The notes under the pieces are model-generated. The model made no database searches. It worked only from the letters and a program-made list of their open reading frames with translations, and was not told the origin of the DNA. The position numbers and the translations under genes are program-made. A stretch of DNA of 64,000 bases from Liolophura sinensis (lineage: Eukaryota > Mollusca > Polyplacophora > Chitonida > Chitonidae), in the NCBI RefSeq assembly GCF_032854445.1, contig NC_088295.1, positions 10,775,385-10,839,384 of the forward strand, given 5' to 3'. This document shows positions 1 through 13,588 of the stretch, piece by piece; position 1 is the stretch's first letter, and every line of letters starts with the position of its first letter.

Positions 1-1140
1 GTATATGGTAAAATGGAAGACAATTACTCGACAAAACTCCTTGGCATGAAGTTGCAATCGAACCTTCGAAAGCTGGAGAGAAACATAGTGGGTTATAATG
101 CATTGCCTTTTATAAGAAGCTAGGCAGACTTTCCACTAACTAAATAACTATAAAACAAAGCAAATAAACAAAGAACATGTAAGTTGCTACTACTTAAAGA
201 TTTACATGCGCAGTAGACAGTCATCGAGAATGGTGTATCAATTCTCAGCTGATACATAAAATATGTTTATATGAAATCTAACAAGAACAAACTTTTTCGT
301 ATTTTTTTGACATAAGAGCATTTTAGAACGGTTGGAGAGTATAATATATCTTATACAGACGTTATATACCTCCAGCTTGTTTGGGGTGCACCAATATTAC
401 CAATATAACCAATGTTACTGAGAAGGTATGTACGTGTACAAGTGGGGACAGGATGTCAAGTCAGACAAATTCACGCAAATCCTGGAATTTTTCAGTTTGG
501 AAATTTTCAGTGATATCTTGCTGCCATTGCAGCTAAGCTGAAGACAGTTCTAACATAAGACAAGAAGGTGACTATGTGATATATGGTATAGACCGTTTTT
601 AATTGAGGTTGATTATTTATGATACAAAAGATTTCATCATAGAGAGTAAAAACTAGGTCACCGACGACATTATGATTGCTGGCAAATGGTCACAGGAAAC
701 CCGTGAAATACACCAGCTTGTCAATTTACCTCAGTTAGGATTTTAGTCTAACTGTTCATGCAACTGCTTAAATAATACTATATTCAATGCCATCGGTTTA
801 ACCAGCTATGAACAGATAGTTTATTATGGCAATGTTTATAAGTTGAATATAGGCCTGACTGGTCTCATTGATAATTTGACAAAAGTACACATAAAGACGA
901 CCTTATTTGGAGACCTTTTTTGACAGATCGTGTTAAATTACATGGTGTAGAAACGTAAACAACGCCAACATTTCATGGTTGTGGAATTTCAAAGGTAAGA
1001 TGACAACATCGGCCAAAAGATATATCCCAGTTAGGGTATCTGTTTTAAGTGCAGCCTACGGTAGCAAACTCAAGTCAACATTTGCTCTGCTTTGTTTGTT
1101 TTAAATGATTTTTTTCTGCGTAGTCACTGATCAGATTTTG
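1..1140. other. no gene seen
   Basis: AT-rich sequence with no coding frame or clear repeat. The stretch near 641-800 shares short ordered words with 35010-35200 (AGAGAGTAAA, TTACCTCAGTTAGG). Confidence 0.6.
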
Positions 1141-1404
1141 CCTTAATTCAATGAAGAATGGTTCTTGGGTTTGGCTTTGTTTGCTGCTCTGTATATGTGG
1201 CGTTTCGGTACAGATATACGGTACAAATTTTGCGACGTCACAATGGTTTGCTTTGGTTTCTCTACTGTGTCGCATTTTGGCAAAGATGCTGTGCAAGTTT
1301 TGCTTTGTCTCCGTGTTTCATGGTTCCCTGTTTTTTGTTTTTTTTTTGTTTTTTTGTTGGCTCTACTGTTGAGCATTTTGACACGGTTATTCAATGAAGA
1401 ATGC

Positions 1405-2625
1405 AAGGTTCTTTGGTTTGCTTTGTTTCCTCTACTATGCCGTTGGCGTTTGGGCACAGCTATACGGCACATTGATGAATGGTTTGCTTTGTTTCTTCTT
1501 CTATGCCTTTGGCATTAGGGCACAGCTATACGGTACAGTGGTGAATGGTTTGTTTTGTGTGATCTACTGTGCCTTTGGCGTTTGGGCACAGCTATACGGC
1601 ACAATGATGAATGGTTTGTTTTGTGTGATCTACTGTGCCTTTGGCGTTTGGGCACAGCTATACGGCACAATGATGAATGGTTTGCTTTGTTTCCTCTTCT
1701 ATGCCTTTGGCGTTAGGACACAGCTATACGGTACAATGATGAATGGTTTGCTTTGTTTCTTCTTCTATGCCTTTGGCATTAGGGCACAGCTATACGACAC
1801 AATGATGAATGGTTTGTTTTGTGTGATCTACTGTGCCTTTGGCGTTTGGGCATAGCTATACGGCACCATGATGAATGGTTTGTTTTGTGTGATCTACTGT
1901 GCCTTTGGCGTTTGGGCACAGTTATACGGCACAATGATGAATGGTTTGCTTTGTTTCCTCTTCTATGCCTTTGGCGTTAGGACACAGCTATACGGTACAA
2001 TGATGAATGGTTTGTTTTGTGTGATCTACTGTGCCTTTGGCGTTTGGGCACAGCTATACGGCACAATGATGAATGGTTTGTTTTGTGTGATCTACTGTGC
2101 CTTTGGCGTTTGGGCACAGCTATACGACACAATGATGAATGGTTTGCTTTGTTTCCTCTTCTATGCATTTGGCGTTAGGACACAGCTATACGGTACAATG
2201 ATGAATGGTTTGTTTTGTATGATCTACTGTGCCTTTGGCGTTTGGGCACAGCTATACGGTACAATGATGAATGGTTTGTTTTGTGTGGTCTACTGTGCCT
2301 TTGGCGTTTGGGCACAGCTATACGACACAATGATGAATGGTTTGCTTTGTTTCCTCTTCTATGCATTTGGCGTTAGGACACAGCTATACGGTACAATGAT
2401 GAATGGTTTGTTTTGTGTGATCTACTGTGCCTTTGGCGTTTGGACACAGCTATACGGCACAATGATGAATGGTTTGCTTTGTTTCCTCTTCTATGCCTTT
2501 GGTGTTAGGACACAGCTATACGGTACAATGATGAATGGTTTGTTTTGTATGATCCACTGTGCCTTTGGCGTTTGGGCACAGCTATACGACACAATGATGA
2601 ATGGTTTGTTTTGTTTGCTCTACTG
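1405..2625 (+). repeat. 66-bp minisatellite, about 19 copies, open reading frame throughout
   Basis: About 19 head-to-tail copies of a 66-base unit (22 codons). Two main variants alternate: one encodes CAFGVWAQLYGT, the other YAFGVRTQLYGT. Since 66 is a multiple of three, one frame stays open across the array except for a CAG-to-TAG change at about 1853. Decayed copies extend on both sides (about 1145-1400 and 2625-2780). Nothing else supports a protein (no start context, no splice sites), so it is called a satellite. Confidence 0.9.
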
Positions 2626-2679
2626 TGTAGCATTTTGGTATAGATGCTGCACACATTTTGCCTTGCCACAATGAAGAAT

Positions 2680-4770
2680 GGTTCCTTGGTTTACTTTGTT
2701 TTCTACACGCCACCAATCTTTCCGCGTCACATTGAAGAATGGTTCCCTGGTTTACTTTGTTTGATCCGACCTATCGCATTTTGGATGGTTAGTGAAACAA
2801 TTTGCCACGTCTTGTGCAATTCATCTTTCAAGACACTTGCACGCACGTAATCACTTTTTCTCGCTCTCTCTTTCTTTTTATCTTTGACAGTTCCGTCACA
2901 TAACTGACATTTCGTAAACAAAATTTTCTGCATTTTATCATTTTATCACATTTTTGAACATTTGTGTATATATGGCAAACACGTCTATAAACAGCCATCA
3001 TAATATGTCAAATAATTGGACTAAATCAGAATGCTGTGTTATACTTCAAAAGTGTCTCACTAACGTGTTTTAAGTTAGATCAAACCAATGCATTTTTAAA
3101 CTATTTGAAACGTCAACACCAAGGTTAGAATCAAAGGTAATTCAAAATCTACAACTTGGTAAAAATAAAGTGTGTAACGATCATGTAAACTAAATAGAAG
3201 GGACCAGTTCCTTGTGTATCTTTCATGTACCGGGATGTGATGCACTAAGCTCTGTAACCTCAATGTCATACGAAACTCCGACATACACGGAGTTCAAAAG
3301 TGTCTGTTCGAAATTTGATCTGCACATCGAGCAAAAATGGGGCTGGATTTAGGTACAGATTTGTTAACATTTGTGCTAGAAAAGGAAATTTGACTTGTTT
3401 GATGCGAGGAGTAGATAAGGTTTCTGAACAGAGGTGTTTAAAGTTCCTGGTACGGCATACAACGGCTGCCAGAGGGACTGACTTGTGTCAAAGGATTAAA
3501 ACACATGACAACATTCTCGGATTCTATCGTGTTGTTTTGATAGGATTTGGGCCACAATGGATAACTCAGTCACTTATGAAACTAGATAGTGTTCGTTTGG
3601 GGATAAACTGTTCCTAAGACGTGTAACCAGCTAGATAAATATGTGATTAGATCTGTCCTAGCCTAGACTGTGTAAAGATCCCAACACGGGGGTTCGGGAA
3701 GGGCTTGCCCCCACAGGGTCATTACACGCAGACTTCACCAAGACTTGCAAGGGGTGTGTCACTGTTTCCATGTTTTCTCTGGAATAGCATTACCTGTAGA
3801 GCTTTGTAGAGGCTTGAGCGAGGCGGCATGGTTGCTTTGAGAGGCACAGGTACTGTAGGTAGTCGAGACAGCTGACAGCGTAATCTATCCGTAAGCTGGG
3901 TCAAGGGTCGCACCTCACACGGCTCATGGGCCCAGATTCATTTGTACCTGGCTTTTCACAAAATGTGTCGGCAAAGAAAGAAAAACTGCATCTTGTCTAC
4001 TCCGCCTATTGTTCTCATCTTGGCTTCTTAAAGTCCAGCGACCACCCAGGTAGAGGTAAACGGATCAGTAAGTCAGAGGCGTGTCTTGATTTGGCGTTCG
4101 TATCGATGGCGGCAAACGGCGGAGATATGTTCCCTAGAAGGGCTTCAGACTGATGGAAGGAACCCTCAAGATGTAAACTATACCATCGTGGACCTACAGC
4201 GCGTCTGTCAGCTGGCCCTTGCTCTCTCGAGGACATGACAGCTACACCGTTGACTTGACTTTAGTTTGAAAGTACCTTCCTTGGTGGCCAGAGGCGATGT
4301 TACGTTTTACCTTTAGGGCGCGATGACTGACGTGAATGCAGGCTCACATCACATCCTGTCACACTGGAAATCACGGCCTTCTTCAGCCATTCAGCCATTG
4401 TTTATAGGTTAGACAGGCATACACTCACTGAAATAATGTTGGTAGCATTTAAAATAGCTTTTAATGAATTTATTTGCATTAACTTAGTCACCATTTTTTA
4501 TGCCGTACTAAAAATTGTAGTTTCTGGATGCAGGAGGATGGTTGACGTAGAAAAAAACCAACAGAATCAGGTGGAAAGCGTCGACTATCACCAGGTAAAC
4601 CTGACAAACCCTCTGACTTAAAACTGGATTCAAACGCGCAACCCCATTGGTCAAGGATTATCGGCTCCAGTGAAACAAACCGACGTTTTCAAGACTGAGT
4701 CAGCAAGCAACCTTGAAAATTTAATTTTGCACAGCAAACTAAAGCAATTTCTTTGTTTTGTTTCCATCCA
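2680..4770. other. no gene seen
   Basis: The first 100 bases are decayed 66-bp repeat units. A moderately GC-rich stretch (about 3660-4400) follows, with several short open frames that match nothing I know. Confidence 0.6.
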
Positions 4771-5155
4771 TTCCTTCACCACCTCACCCACTCGTCAAAT
4801 CACTCGTTCATCTATGCCTGCTCTCGCTCACTCACTCATGTTTCGTTCACTCCTCAATATCACTCATTCATCCATAGACTTACTCATTCATTGCAATGCA
4901 CTCACATGCTTACTCGCTTACTCATCCACCCGCCATCCACCATTTTTCCTCATATCACTCACTCACACACTCACTCGCCACCTCATCCACTCGTGATATC
5001 ACCCATTCATTAATGCACTCACTTACTCACTCTCCACCCATCATTTATTCCTCATATCACTCACAATGCACTCACTCACTCACACACTCACTCGCCACCT
5101 CATTCACTCGTGATATCACCCATTCATCAATGCACTCAATCACTCGCCATCCCTG
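4770..5155 (+). repeat. CACTCACT-rich repeat with about 120-base duplication
   Basis: A pyrimidine-rich CACT/CATT array. Within it, a longer block (CACACACTCACTCGCCACCT followed by a CACTCGTGATATCACCCATTCAT segment, here cut as CGTGATATCACCCATTC) occurs at about 4966-5010 and again at about 5085-5130, so the region grew by duplicating a unit of about 120 bases. Confidence 0.8.
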
Positions 5156-5503
5156 ACATCGATGCACTGGGTTCACTAGCTTCATTATCTTATCCATCAT
5201 CTTGCCTATCTCAGATTTCAACAATCTGCTTTTATGATGTTTCATGATCAACACAGTTACTAAGAAATTATCTTTATGAGTATTAAATAAATATTACAAT
5301 GTTGATTACGAAATATATAACACAATAACTATTGGATAGGTGACATAAATATTAATGATTTGTATGTACCCATATATAGCCTTGAGACAACTGTTTTTGA
5401 TACTATACATCACAAATAAAATAAATAAAAATTATCTTAAAATTGCTAAGATTTTAACTTAGTGTTTATACCGTTAATGTGTACATAATTAGCATGGGTA
5501 CCA

Positions 5504-5565
5504 TTATTTATTTATTTGATTGGTGTTTTATTTCACTTATACGACCGCGAGGATACCAATAATGT
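5504..5565 (-). mobile_element. family A SINE, tail fragment
   Basis: ATTTATTTATTTGATTGGTG followed by TTTCACTTATACGACCGCGA. The usual segment between them is deleted. Confidence 0.75.
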
Positions 5566-7712
5566 GTATTACTCACCACTGCACTGCATGTGACGTCACC
5601 AGCTCCTTGTAAAACTCGCCCATGGCCTGAAAACACTACCCTACGCAAAAACACATTTAATATATTTCCTGTAAGGCTTTAAAACTTAAGAAAACGTTGA
5701 CAAAAGAACTAGCATATCACTACAAAAGTTAAATTCCTTTTATTCTGGTCCCAGTGTATTTTAAGAATGACACCATATTAACTGGCGTATTTACAAAGCT
5801 TAATAAATTAAGTAAATTTTCACTTTGGCGTGTATTTACAACCCCTTAAAGATTTGTTTTCAGCTTTCACAGAAATCTCTTAAGCTTTGCACTTTTTAAA
5901 CCTAATAACAAGCTAAAATTTCAGTTTGGTATATACTTTCACAGCAGAAAAATGCAATTTCAGTTGGTATATATTTAAAACCTCTCATTCATGTGCTGTG
6001 ATATATTTCAATATCACATTTACAATTTTTTAGGAAATTATAAATCTCATTGTAATTGCTCATTAAGGCGTGGCCTTCGCCGCAGCATGTAGTCCTCTGA
6101 ACAACAAGCTGGCGGGATCGAATCCACTTCCGGCTACTCCGTTTTTCACAACCCAGAAATTTGTACAAGTGAAACATTCTTGAATACGGCTGTCACGCTA
6201 CGGTACATTAATACTTCGTTGAAAAAGTGATGTTATAACACGCTGCCAGAAATTCCGATTTATGATGTAGTCTTTTTTGTAGGATAGGGATTTCAAAATA
6301 TATATTGGCATTATAGATCACAAAATTGTGAAAGCTTTGACCTTTGAAATATATCTATACAACAACATTGATCACAGTTTAGTGTCATTTCTTTTAAATG
6401 ACAACAGAAAACCTGTGTTTTATTTTAGTAATTAATAATGTTGATAAAGTTTGTCATCATTCATTGTAACAAGATTTATAGTGATAGAGGATTTATGGGG
6501 CTTTCATCAGAAAGTATTAAACACTGCCGTGTAACATTTTGTACAATTTCTCCATTTTAAATGTTTAGGAATGGGCACTAACTATTTTTGAGGTAACAGT
6601 TTACAAGTTTGGGTGATTTCACAAATCTTAACAATCAGTTTACGTTTATGGGTTATTTAACATTTTGTTTTCAACATTGTATCTGGGCAGTGGCCAAGAA
6701 ACTGTATTCATAATATATATACACGAAGCATAATTATACTGGTATGTTACAAACGAGCTATATCCATATAGTTATGTTAAAAAGTGTCTTTTGAAAAGTA
6801 TAGGATGTATCCTTATTCATGTATTTTTTTTTTAAAAATTCAAATAAAATTGGGTAAATTAAAAGCACGATCTTCAGTGATTGCTTCCTCCCGACGATAA
6901 TAGCAAGTTTTCAAATAATTATTTAGGTCATAAATTTATATCTGGCGTTTTCCTGATTTTATCATTATACTAGTTAATTATTCGTTATTATTATTGTTTA
7001 TAAATATTTTATGATTGTTTGCCTGGCAGTAAACATTAATGTACCCCCTGATATTTTCTTCTATACATGTTTTTCAATTGTGTCTCTATGGGCAGGTCCA
7101 GGTTATATGCCGTGCTTATACTGTTTTGACAATAATGTTTCAAATAAGACAAATAAGGTAAAATAAACCAGACTGTGGATTATGAAAACATGACCCTGAA
7201 ACTAAGACAATTTAATCTTCAGTGCACGCAAGAACTTGCATCGAATAATTTGTTTCGGTACATATCTTATTAAGTTTATATTACAAAATACATTTACAGT
7301 GACACAGTTTGTTGCTTTTTCACTTCATTTTACCTCAAAGCTCTCGCATGCGAGTCAAAACAATGAAATGATACAAGGTCCACACTAGCTTAAGTGTACT
7401 AGTATGAAAAATAATAAGGTTATTTGTGGACGCAAGTTCGCACATTTTGACGCTGTCATTAGATGACTGTGTATGTGTGTCTACATACAAATAAGTGAAA
7501 CTATACTCGGTAAACGTAATTAAGTTAAAAGGAGTGGAGTAGCTTGTAGCTATTACAGGTCTGTCAAAGTAGAGTGCTTGAGGTTTCAAACAAATGCTTA
7601 AGTATCGATTTGGCTGTCCACACAGGACGGAGAGCCTTACATGCCATAATTCATAGAATTCACTGGGTAAGCTTCATTGTCAAGAAATTTACACTCACAC
7701 ACATATCGTTAA
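5566..7712. other. no gene seen
   Basis: Very AT-rich. A tRNA-related fragment may lie at about 6065-6145 (GGGATCGAATCC resembles a B box), but no cloverleaf can be drawn. Confidence 0.6.
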
Positions 7713-7985
7713 TATTTATTTATTTGATTGGTGTTTTACACCGTAGTCAACAATTAATATTTAGGCTGGCAATCGTTCAGCCTTTTCATATCAGTCCTCA
7801 TCGGTGAGTTTTCACAGGGTAGGAACATCATGCTCGAAATATAAAGAGTTAATTAATTTGTGTACTTATTTGATTGGCGTTTTACAACGACATGAAGAAT
7901 ATTTCACTTATATGAGGACGGCCAGCGTAATGGTGGGAGGAAACTGGGCAAAGACCGGGGGAAACATGAACCTATCATCCATTGG
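7713..7985 (-). mobile_element. two adjacent family A SINE fragments
   Basis: TTTATTTGATTGGTGTTTTA begins near 7720 and TTATTTGATTGGCGTTTTAC near 7865. The second continues through AAGAATATTTCACTTATATG and GTGGGAGGAAACTGGGCAAA to a breakpoint near 7985. The first loses similarity after about 50 bases. Confidence 0.8.
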
Positions 7986-9237
7986 AAGGATATTCAATAT
8001 GTTAAATATTATTTTGTTATAATTATTTTATCTTGCCACGTTTGCAGACGGATATTGTTCATCGCGTTCGGCTCTTGGTCTAATATCTCCGTGATTAGGA
8101 GTTGTGAGTGGTTTAGAGCTGTCAGACGAAAAACCTCGTGAGTTGAAATCGGTGGCTACATAAACTTGTCACTATTATCTAATCCGAGTCTTATCCCGGA
8201 AATGTGCAAATGTGCTGCAAGAGTTTGCTGCGTCTTTAAACTTCTCAACACTGGAATGGCAAATACTGAACAAGGGGCTTGTGGTTACATATCTGTCAGT
8301 AAGATGGCAAATTTAGAAACAACAAGGCGGAGAAAGCTAAATGCTCCCAGTTTACTCCAACACGCCACCGCTCAGCATACGTTTATTTTACGGCCGATTG
8401 ACAAGTTGGTTTGCTCTTTAGCCGAATTAAATCCAGAGAAACCCCTCTATTAAACCGCGGCTTGTCCTCATGTGTACACAGAGACAAACTTGAGCAGGCC
8501 AGCCTCGCCTTTTGGAGGGCCTCGTGTCTCGGCCGACCCTCCCCTGTCTATCCGCGCAGGCTAACCTCCAGTCACTCCGTCACAGTAATAGCGATTAATT
8601 TGTTTTCATGGCCCGAGTCGCAACCTTATGAAATCATTTGTGCCACACAAAGGATTATAAGAAATGAATTTGTTCGCCAGTAAGTAAGCATAATGACTGA
8701 CAAGACGTGGGTTCAGACTGTGTTAACATGCTTATCTGCTCCGCTAGTCTTTCGCCTTTCTCCTCCCATGTGACTCAGCGAATTACAGTTTGCTGCGAAC
8801 TTTTATTCAGAATTATCTTTATAAAGACAAAAATAAAGATGGATCGTAATATAAGTGTCGCATCATCGTCTTGTGTCTCACAGGAATTTTAATACAACGA
8901 TCCTTTGGCCATTTTCCTCTAAATATTAACAGTAGCTACGGCGACTTGCCAACGACCATCAAGAATTCACCATGCAGGCAAAACATCACCCGACTACATC
9001 TGGCTGATTTCCTGACAAATCCCTTGTCTCAGTTAGCTGTTAATTCTTTACAACTGCCATGTACATGTCTTGACATGTACATGTATGTATCCTATACATA
9101 AATGCCATAACTGAAATACGTTAAAATAATATCTATTTAAAATGTTCCTTTTTACGTCCATATTGTTCTGTTATTTTACTGTCGCTTTGATTGTCAAGTT
9201 CTATGCACGTGACTTGGGACGTTATACACAATGGAAC
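7986..9237. other. no gene recognised; GC-richer patch
   Basis: About 8060-8700 is less AT-rich than its surroundings and carries short open frames with no recognised motifs. It could be regulatory or old coding sequence. Nothing firmer can be said. Confidence 0.45.
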
Positions 9238-9358
9238 ATCGGCGTTGGTCGTAGGTTTCCCCCCGGTTCTCTTCGGCTTCCTCTCACCATAATGCTGCCC
9301 ACCATCGTGTAACTGATATATTCTTGAGTATGCGTAAGACACCAATCAAATAAATAAA
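9238..9358 (+). mobile_element. family A SINE, 3' fragment
   Basis: GTTTCCCCCCGGTTCTCTTC, then ACCATAATGCTGCCCACC, ATATTCTTGAGTATGCGTAA and the tail CACCAATCAAATAAATAAAT. Confidence 0.8.
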
Positions 9359-9604
9359 TGATAAATTCGCAATGGGCGTGATTGTGCAATTCTGCTTAAC
9401 CCCTTTCCGACCTGTGCAAAAAACATATCATTACTTATCATTATGCCACAACGATTGCAAACTATGACTTTTTTCTTTACGCGCACAGCTTTACAGAAAC
9501 ACTAAAGTATTACTGTAAAAACAAAATAGTTTGTTTGCGGGTAATGTTCCGTATTCAGCATCGACAACGTTCATGGAAGCACGAAATCGCCCTTCAACAA
9601 GATA

Positions 9605-9830
9605 TGACGCTTCAGCAGTGGTACGACCTCAGGTTTGTGGTATGACGCCTCAGCAGTGGTACGACCTCAGGTTTGTGGTATGACGCCTCAGCAGTGGTAC
9701 CACCTCAGGTTTGTGGTATGACGCCTCAGCAGTTGTACCACCTAAGGTATGTGATGTGACACCACATCTGTGGTAAGACCTCAGGTATGTGATATGACAT
9801 CTGGGGTATGACGTGATGCCACCATATGGT
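9605..9830 (+). repeat. 38-bp minisatellite, about 5-6 copies
   Basis: The unit begins GACGCCTCAGCAGTGGTACG and continues acctcaggtttgtggtat. The first three copies are almost identical; later copies drift (GACACCACATCTGTGGTAAG) and fade by about 9830. Confidence 0.88.
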
Positions 9831-12800
9831 TTAAGACCTCTGGGATGTAATAATATCATTGCCATGTGACATCTATAGGATGTGGAAAGACTTCTCGTGG
9901 GTCGATGTGAGAAGGCACGTGGATATATTAGGAATACACTTTATAATAATAAATGACTAATATCACATCAAAGCAGTGTTATACTTGACAAATGTAGTAA
10001 CACGTATGACCACTGAAATATGGCCACTTATTTTCCTGTTCATGTATATGCCCGAAAAAGTAGCGAAGTAGAAAAAAAATAAAAAAAATAGGTAAAAAAA
10101 GTAGGATTAGGTTACAAAAAAATGCGGTACGCTGATAGTTGCAAATTATTAAACGTCACCAGTTTAGAATTACTCAGAATGTTGTATTGTCATCATGTTT
10201 AACATACTAGCACATGAAAGCAATGCAAATGAAGCAGGCCTCGGAGATGTTTAGTCGACAAGCAGAATTAAAACTGGTGTAAATGTATGTTGGGGATGAA
10301 TGAATAGGGGGTAGGCATGAGAGGGAGGGTCGTTGGCTTTGTCTTCTATGCGTCTCTTCTAAATGAGTTTCATTCTATAAAAAGAGAGGACGTTTTCTTT
10401 CAGGAATGTCAAAATATTCCTCCCCCACAAATATGACGGTCAAGTTTTATTTCCGTTTTAGAGTGACATGTTACAGGATTTTTTATACATAGATGTAATG
10501 CAGGTGACTTTATAATTAAATTCATACACGGGAAAATATTGCCGCGCACTGCCATATTAAAGAAAATTTCTAAATATTTTTTACGAGTTAAAATCTACAA
10601 ATAAGAAAAAGTAAATAAATAACTTCTACAAGGAGAGATTGCAAGGCTAAATTGTTATTTATTTATTTGATTTGTGTTTTGAGGAAACGTGACAGAGACC
10701 GGGGGAAACTCACGCACATATGCAGCTTGTCCAAATTAAATGGTGGTTACTTAACTCATATATGTAATATGTGTCTATATATGTAAATTAACAAAATCAA
10801 AGCTCTACAAAAACATGTTTTATATATAGTGAAAACAGGGAATTTGTTATGAGCAAATCGGAAAAGCTTTATGTAAATGATCGAAACTTTCGTCCAAAAG
10901 TTGGGTGCTAAAGCTTACATTTTATCCCGAAGGATATCATCTTACCCTTCCCAACAAACTTCAAAACACCTTTCTCAAACAACAAAACTCGTAGAATCCG
11001 AAATGACTTAGTCATTGACGAAATGGTTTTTTTTAGAGCATTTCAAATGCACAGTGATACATACAGCTGGTAAATATACTGTTATATGTTGCTCGAAAAA
11101 CTGCTGGAGAAATCGACTCAAAGGAGACATAATGTTAAAAATAACAATTTATTGAAGTTTACGCTTGTACTTGGCCAGTCAAACGAATGTTTTTGCAAAA
11201 CATTAAGTTAAACTGGTTCCTGTAGGTTGGTTAACTTACTGTTTTAATGTCACCAAAGCAATTTACTCGACTGTAATTCAGCCTATAAATTTGCACAGCA
11301 GATTAAATGTTGGGTGAATTATGGAACATTTGTAAACTTGTATTGATTACGAATTAGGCATCTGCTGCAAGGCTAGAGGATTATATTATTTGTCGATTTG
11401 TGTCGGTAACAGATGCTGATAAGGCTGACAAGGCTGGTGGTGGGTGCGTGGGTTTTAAGATGCTCTGTCCCTCCCATGATGGGCGCGGTGTCCAACAAGG
11501 ATCTTCGGTTCCTGGGCAATCAGGGTTTGAATTTGGCTAATGGTGATGGTATTTTCCGACACAAGTGTCCCCTCTGTGGCCAATCCGGCAGTGTTGTGTG
11601 AGATGCACGTAGTACTGGTAACAATACCCGCGCTTATCCACCACCGACCAAGTGGCTTTGTGTATATGTGTGAAAAGAAGTGAGGAGCCCCTTAATCCTG
11701 ATCGTGTGTGTTTTTCTCTGACAGAGATTTAACAGCGATGCTGAAGGCGTGTGCCGTGCTCCGACCAGTTCCACTAACGCTAGAGATCGTCTTTGCCGGA
11801 GGTCAATTAAGCACGACCTCTGCAAGGATAATCAAGGATAGACTGCCAAACACAACTATGACATGCAATGTGAAAATTTAATATTTGTGCCATAAATACT
11901 GCCAAAGAATAAAGAGCTAAGAATTATAAACATATAATGCCCTCAAAAATGTAAAGCCTTTGACTGTTATGCATGTGGTTGAACTTGCGATTGAAGTGTT
12001 CATTTCAAGGATATAGCCTCATTTTGTATACGTTACAGCAAGGGTGAAGTCTAGAATTTATGACCTACTAAAATTTGATACAATTATTTAGTAATTACAA
12101 GTTTATAGACATATTTACCGATGCATTATCAAATCCTCGATGTCAACTCAAGCCTGTTATGGAAGTTAATGACATATAAGATGAAAATAAACTTGATATG
12201 ATATCCCGGTAGGGGCAGTTCCTCTAATGTGCCATCTATGGAGAATATTGCCCGGCACATTCCGTTTACTCGCCCAGATTACGATAACACTGACTGAGCC
12301 TATTTAACTAATACCGCGAATTCCGGATCAGCTTTATCAAGCGTTCATCTTTCTTCAAACAACACATCTCTTTTAAGTACCAAGGTATATTGGAGGCTAG
12401 GTATACCCTGTTGTACCATCGTCTGCCTCTTGTTTTCGAGGCATGATCTTATAGGCAGATTTAGCGCTTATCCCGTGTACACCCACCAGCACACCATCTT
12501 CGAATGTGTCTCACACTAGAACACACGGATTACCTTCTTCTTTGAAGTCGCCGATTGCCAGGTACGAACAACTGGAATCTCTTCACACGAGCAGTTTGTC
12601 TACCCCGCCCCCACCCCAAAGCTCTTCAGGTATTCATAGCGTTTAAACTAGAACTTGAGATTTACTGAATTAATTAAGTTTCCATCATGTTATCATGTTG
12701 AGTGGCGGCTGCCCTCGGAGGGCGTATACACATGGGGTACGCGCTAGGGCAAAGGCTGCTCCCTGGAGTCCGTGACACCACACACACTGATCATCCTTAA

Positions 12801-12849
12801 AACACCCAGCATTCACACCATGTTTGCATACACCATGAAATGAAACCGT
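9831..12849. other. no gene seen
   Basis: Apart from the SINE fragment near 10.65 kb, only short open frames occur. The frame from 11413 (GC-richer, 62 codons) has no recognised motif. Confidence 0.55.
10652..10715 (-). mobile_element. family A SINE with internal deletion
   Basis: TTATTTATTTGATTTGTGTT is joined directly to GAGACCGGGGGAAACTCACG; about 60 bases of the usual body are missing between them. Confidence 0.65.
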
Positions 12850-13176
12850 TTTTTGTCTGCTCGTATACCGTGTCAGCTTAAGCCACGTTTGTCTGCTCGT
12901 ATACTGTGTCAGCTTTAGCTAAATTTGTCTGCTCGTATACTTTGTCAGCTTAAGCCACGTTTGTCTGTTCGAATACTGTGTCAGTTTAAGCCACGTTTGT
13001 CTGTTCGTATACTGTGTCAGCTCAAGCCATGTTTGTCTGTCGTATACTGTGTCAGCTCAAGCCACGTTGGTCTGTTCGTATACTGTGTCAGCGTAAACCA
13101 CGTTTGTCTGTTCGTATACTGTGTCAGTTAAGTCACGTTTGTCTGCTCGTATGCTGTGTCAGCTTAAGCCACGCTA
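12850..13176 (+). repeat. 36-bp minisatellite, 9 copies
   Basis: The unit begins TTTGTCTGCTCGTATACTGT and continues gtcagcttaagccacg. Nine copies are countable. Two have lost one base, so no frame stays open across the whole array. Confidence 0.9.
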
Positions 13177-13485
13177 TACGGCACACCGTGCACTGTGTAT
13201 ATCGGAATTGTTGGTTCACATTTTACTTACATTTGTATTTGTGTCAGCTATAGTCATAAACCTGCGATCTGAATTATTTTCCTCACACTAGTCGTTGTTG
13301 AAAACTTTGGTGATGTTTTTTGCATAGAATCTAATGTACCATGTCGCATCAGTTTCAATATAATATTAAAAACTTACATTCTGAGAGTACCCAGTTAATT
13401 TACGTCAAACAAAAGTCACAACCTACAGTTATATATTCTTCACATCTGCTCTTGCTATACACAGAATTATATAGAAGGTCATATT

Positions 13486-13490
<5 letters not shown>

Positions 13491-13573
<83 letters not shown>

Positions 13574-13588
13574 ATATATATATATATC
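13491..13588 (+). repeat. (CT)n microsatellite joined to (TA)n
   Basis: An almost pure CT run of about 78 bases with one slip (CTTCT near 13519), followed directly by about 18 bases of alternating TA. Confidence 0.97.

Noticed and set aside
6065..6145. Possible tRNA gene near GGGATCGAATCC
   Set aside because: No A box at the right distance and no acceptor stem; probably a SINE remnant.
12925..13253. Open frames with repeated ILCQLKPRLSVR-like peptides
   Set aside because: They are translations of the 36-bp minisatellite; single-base losses shift the frame between copies.
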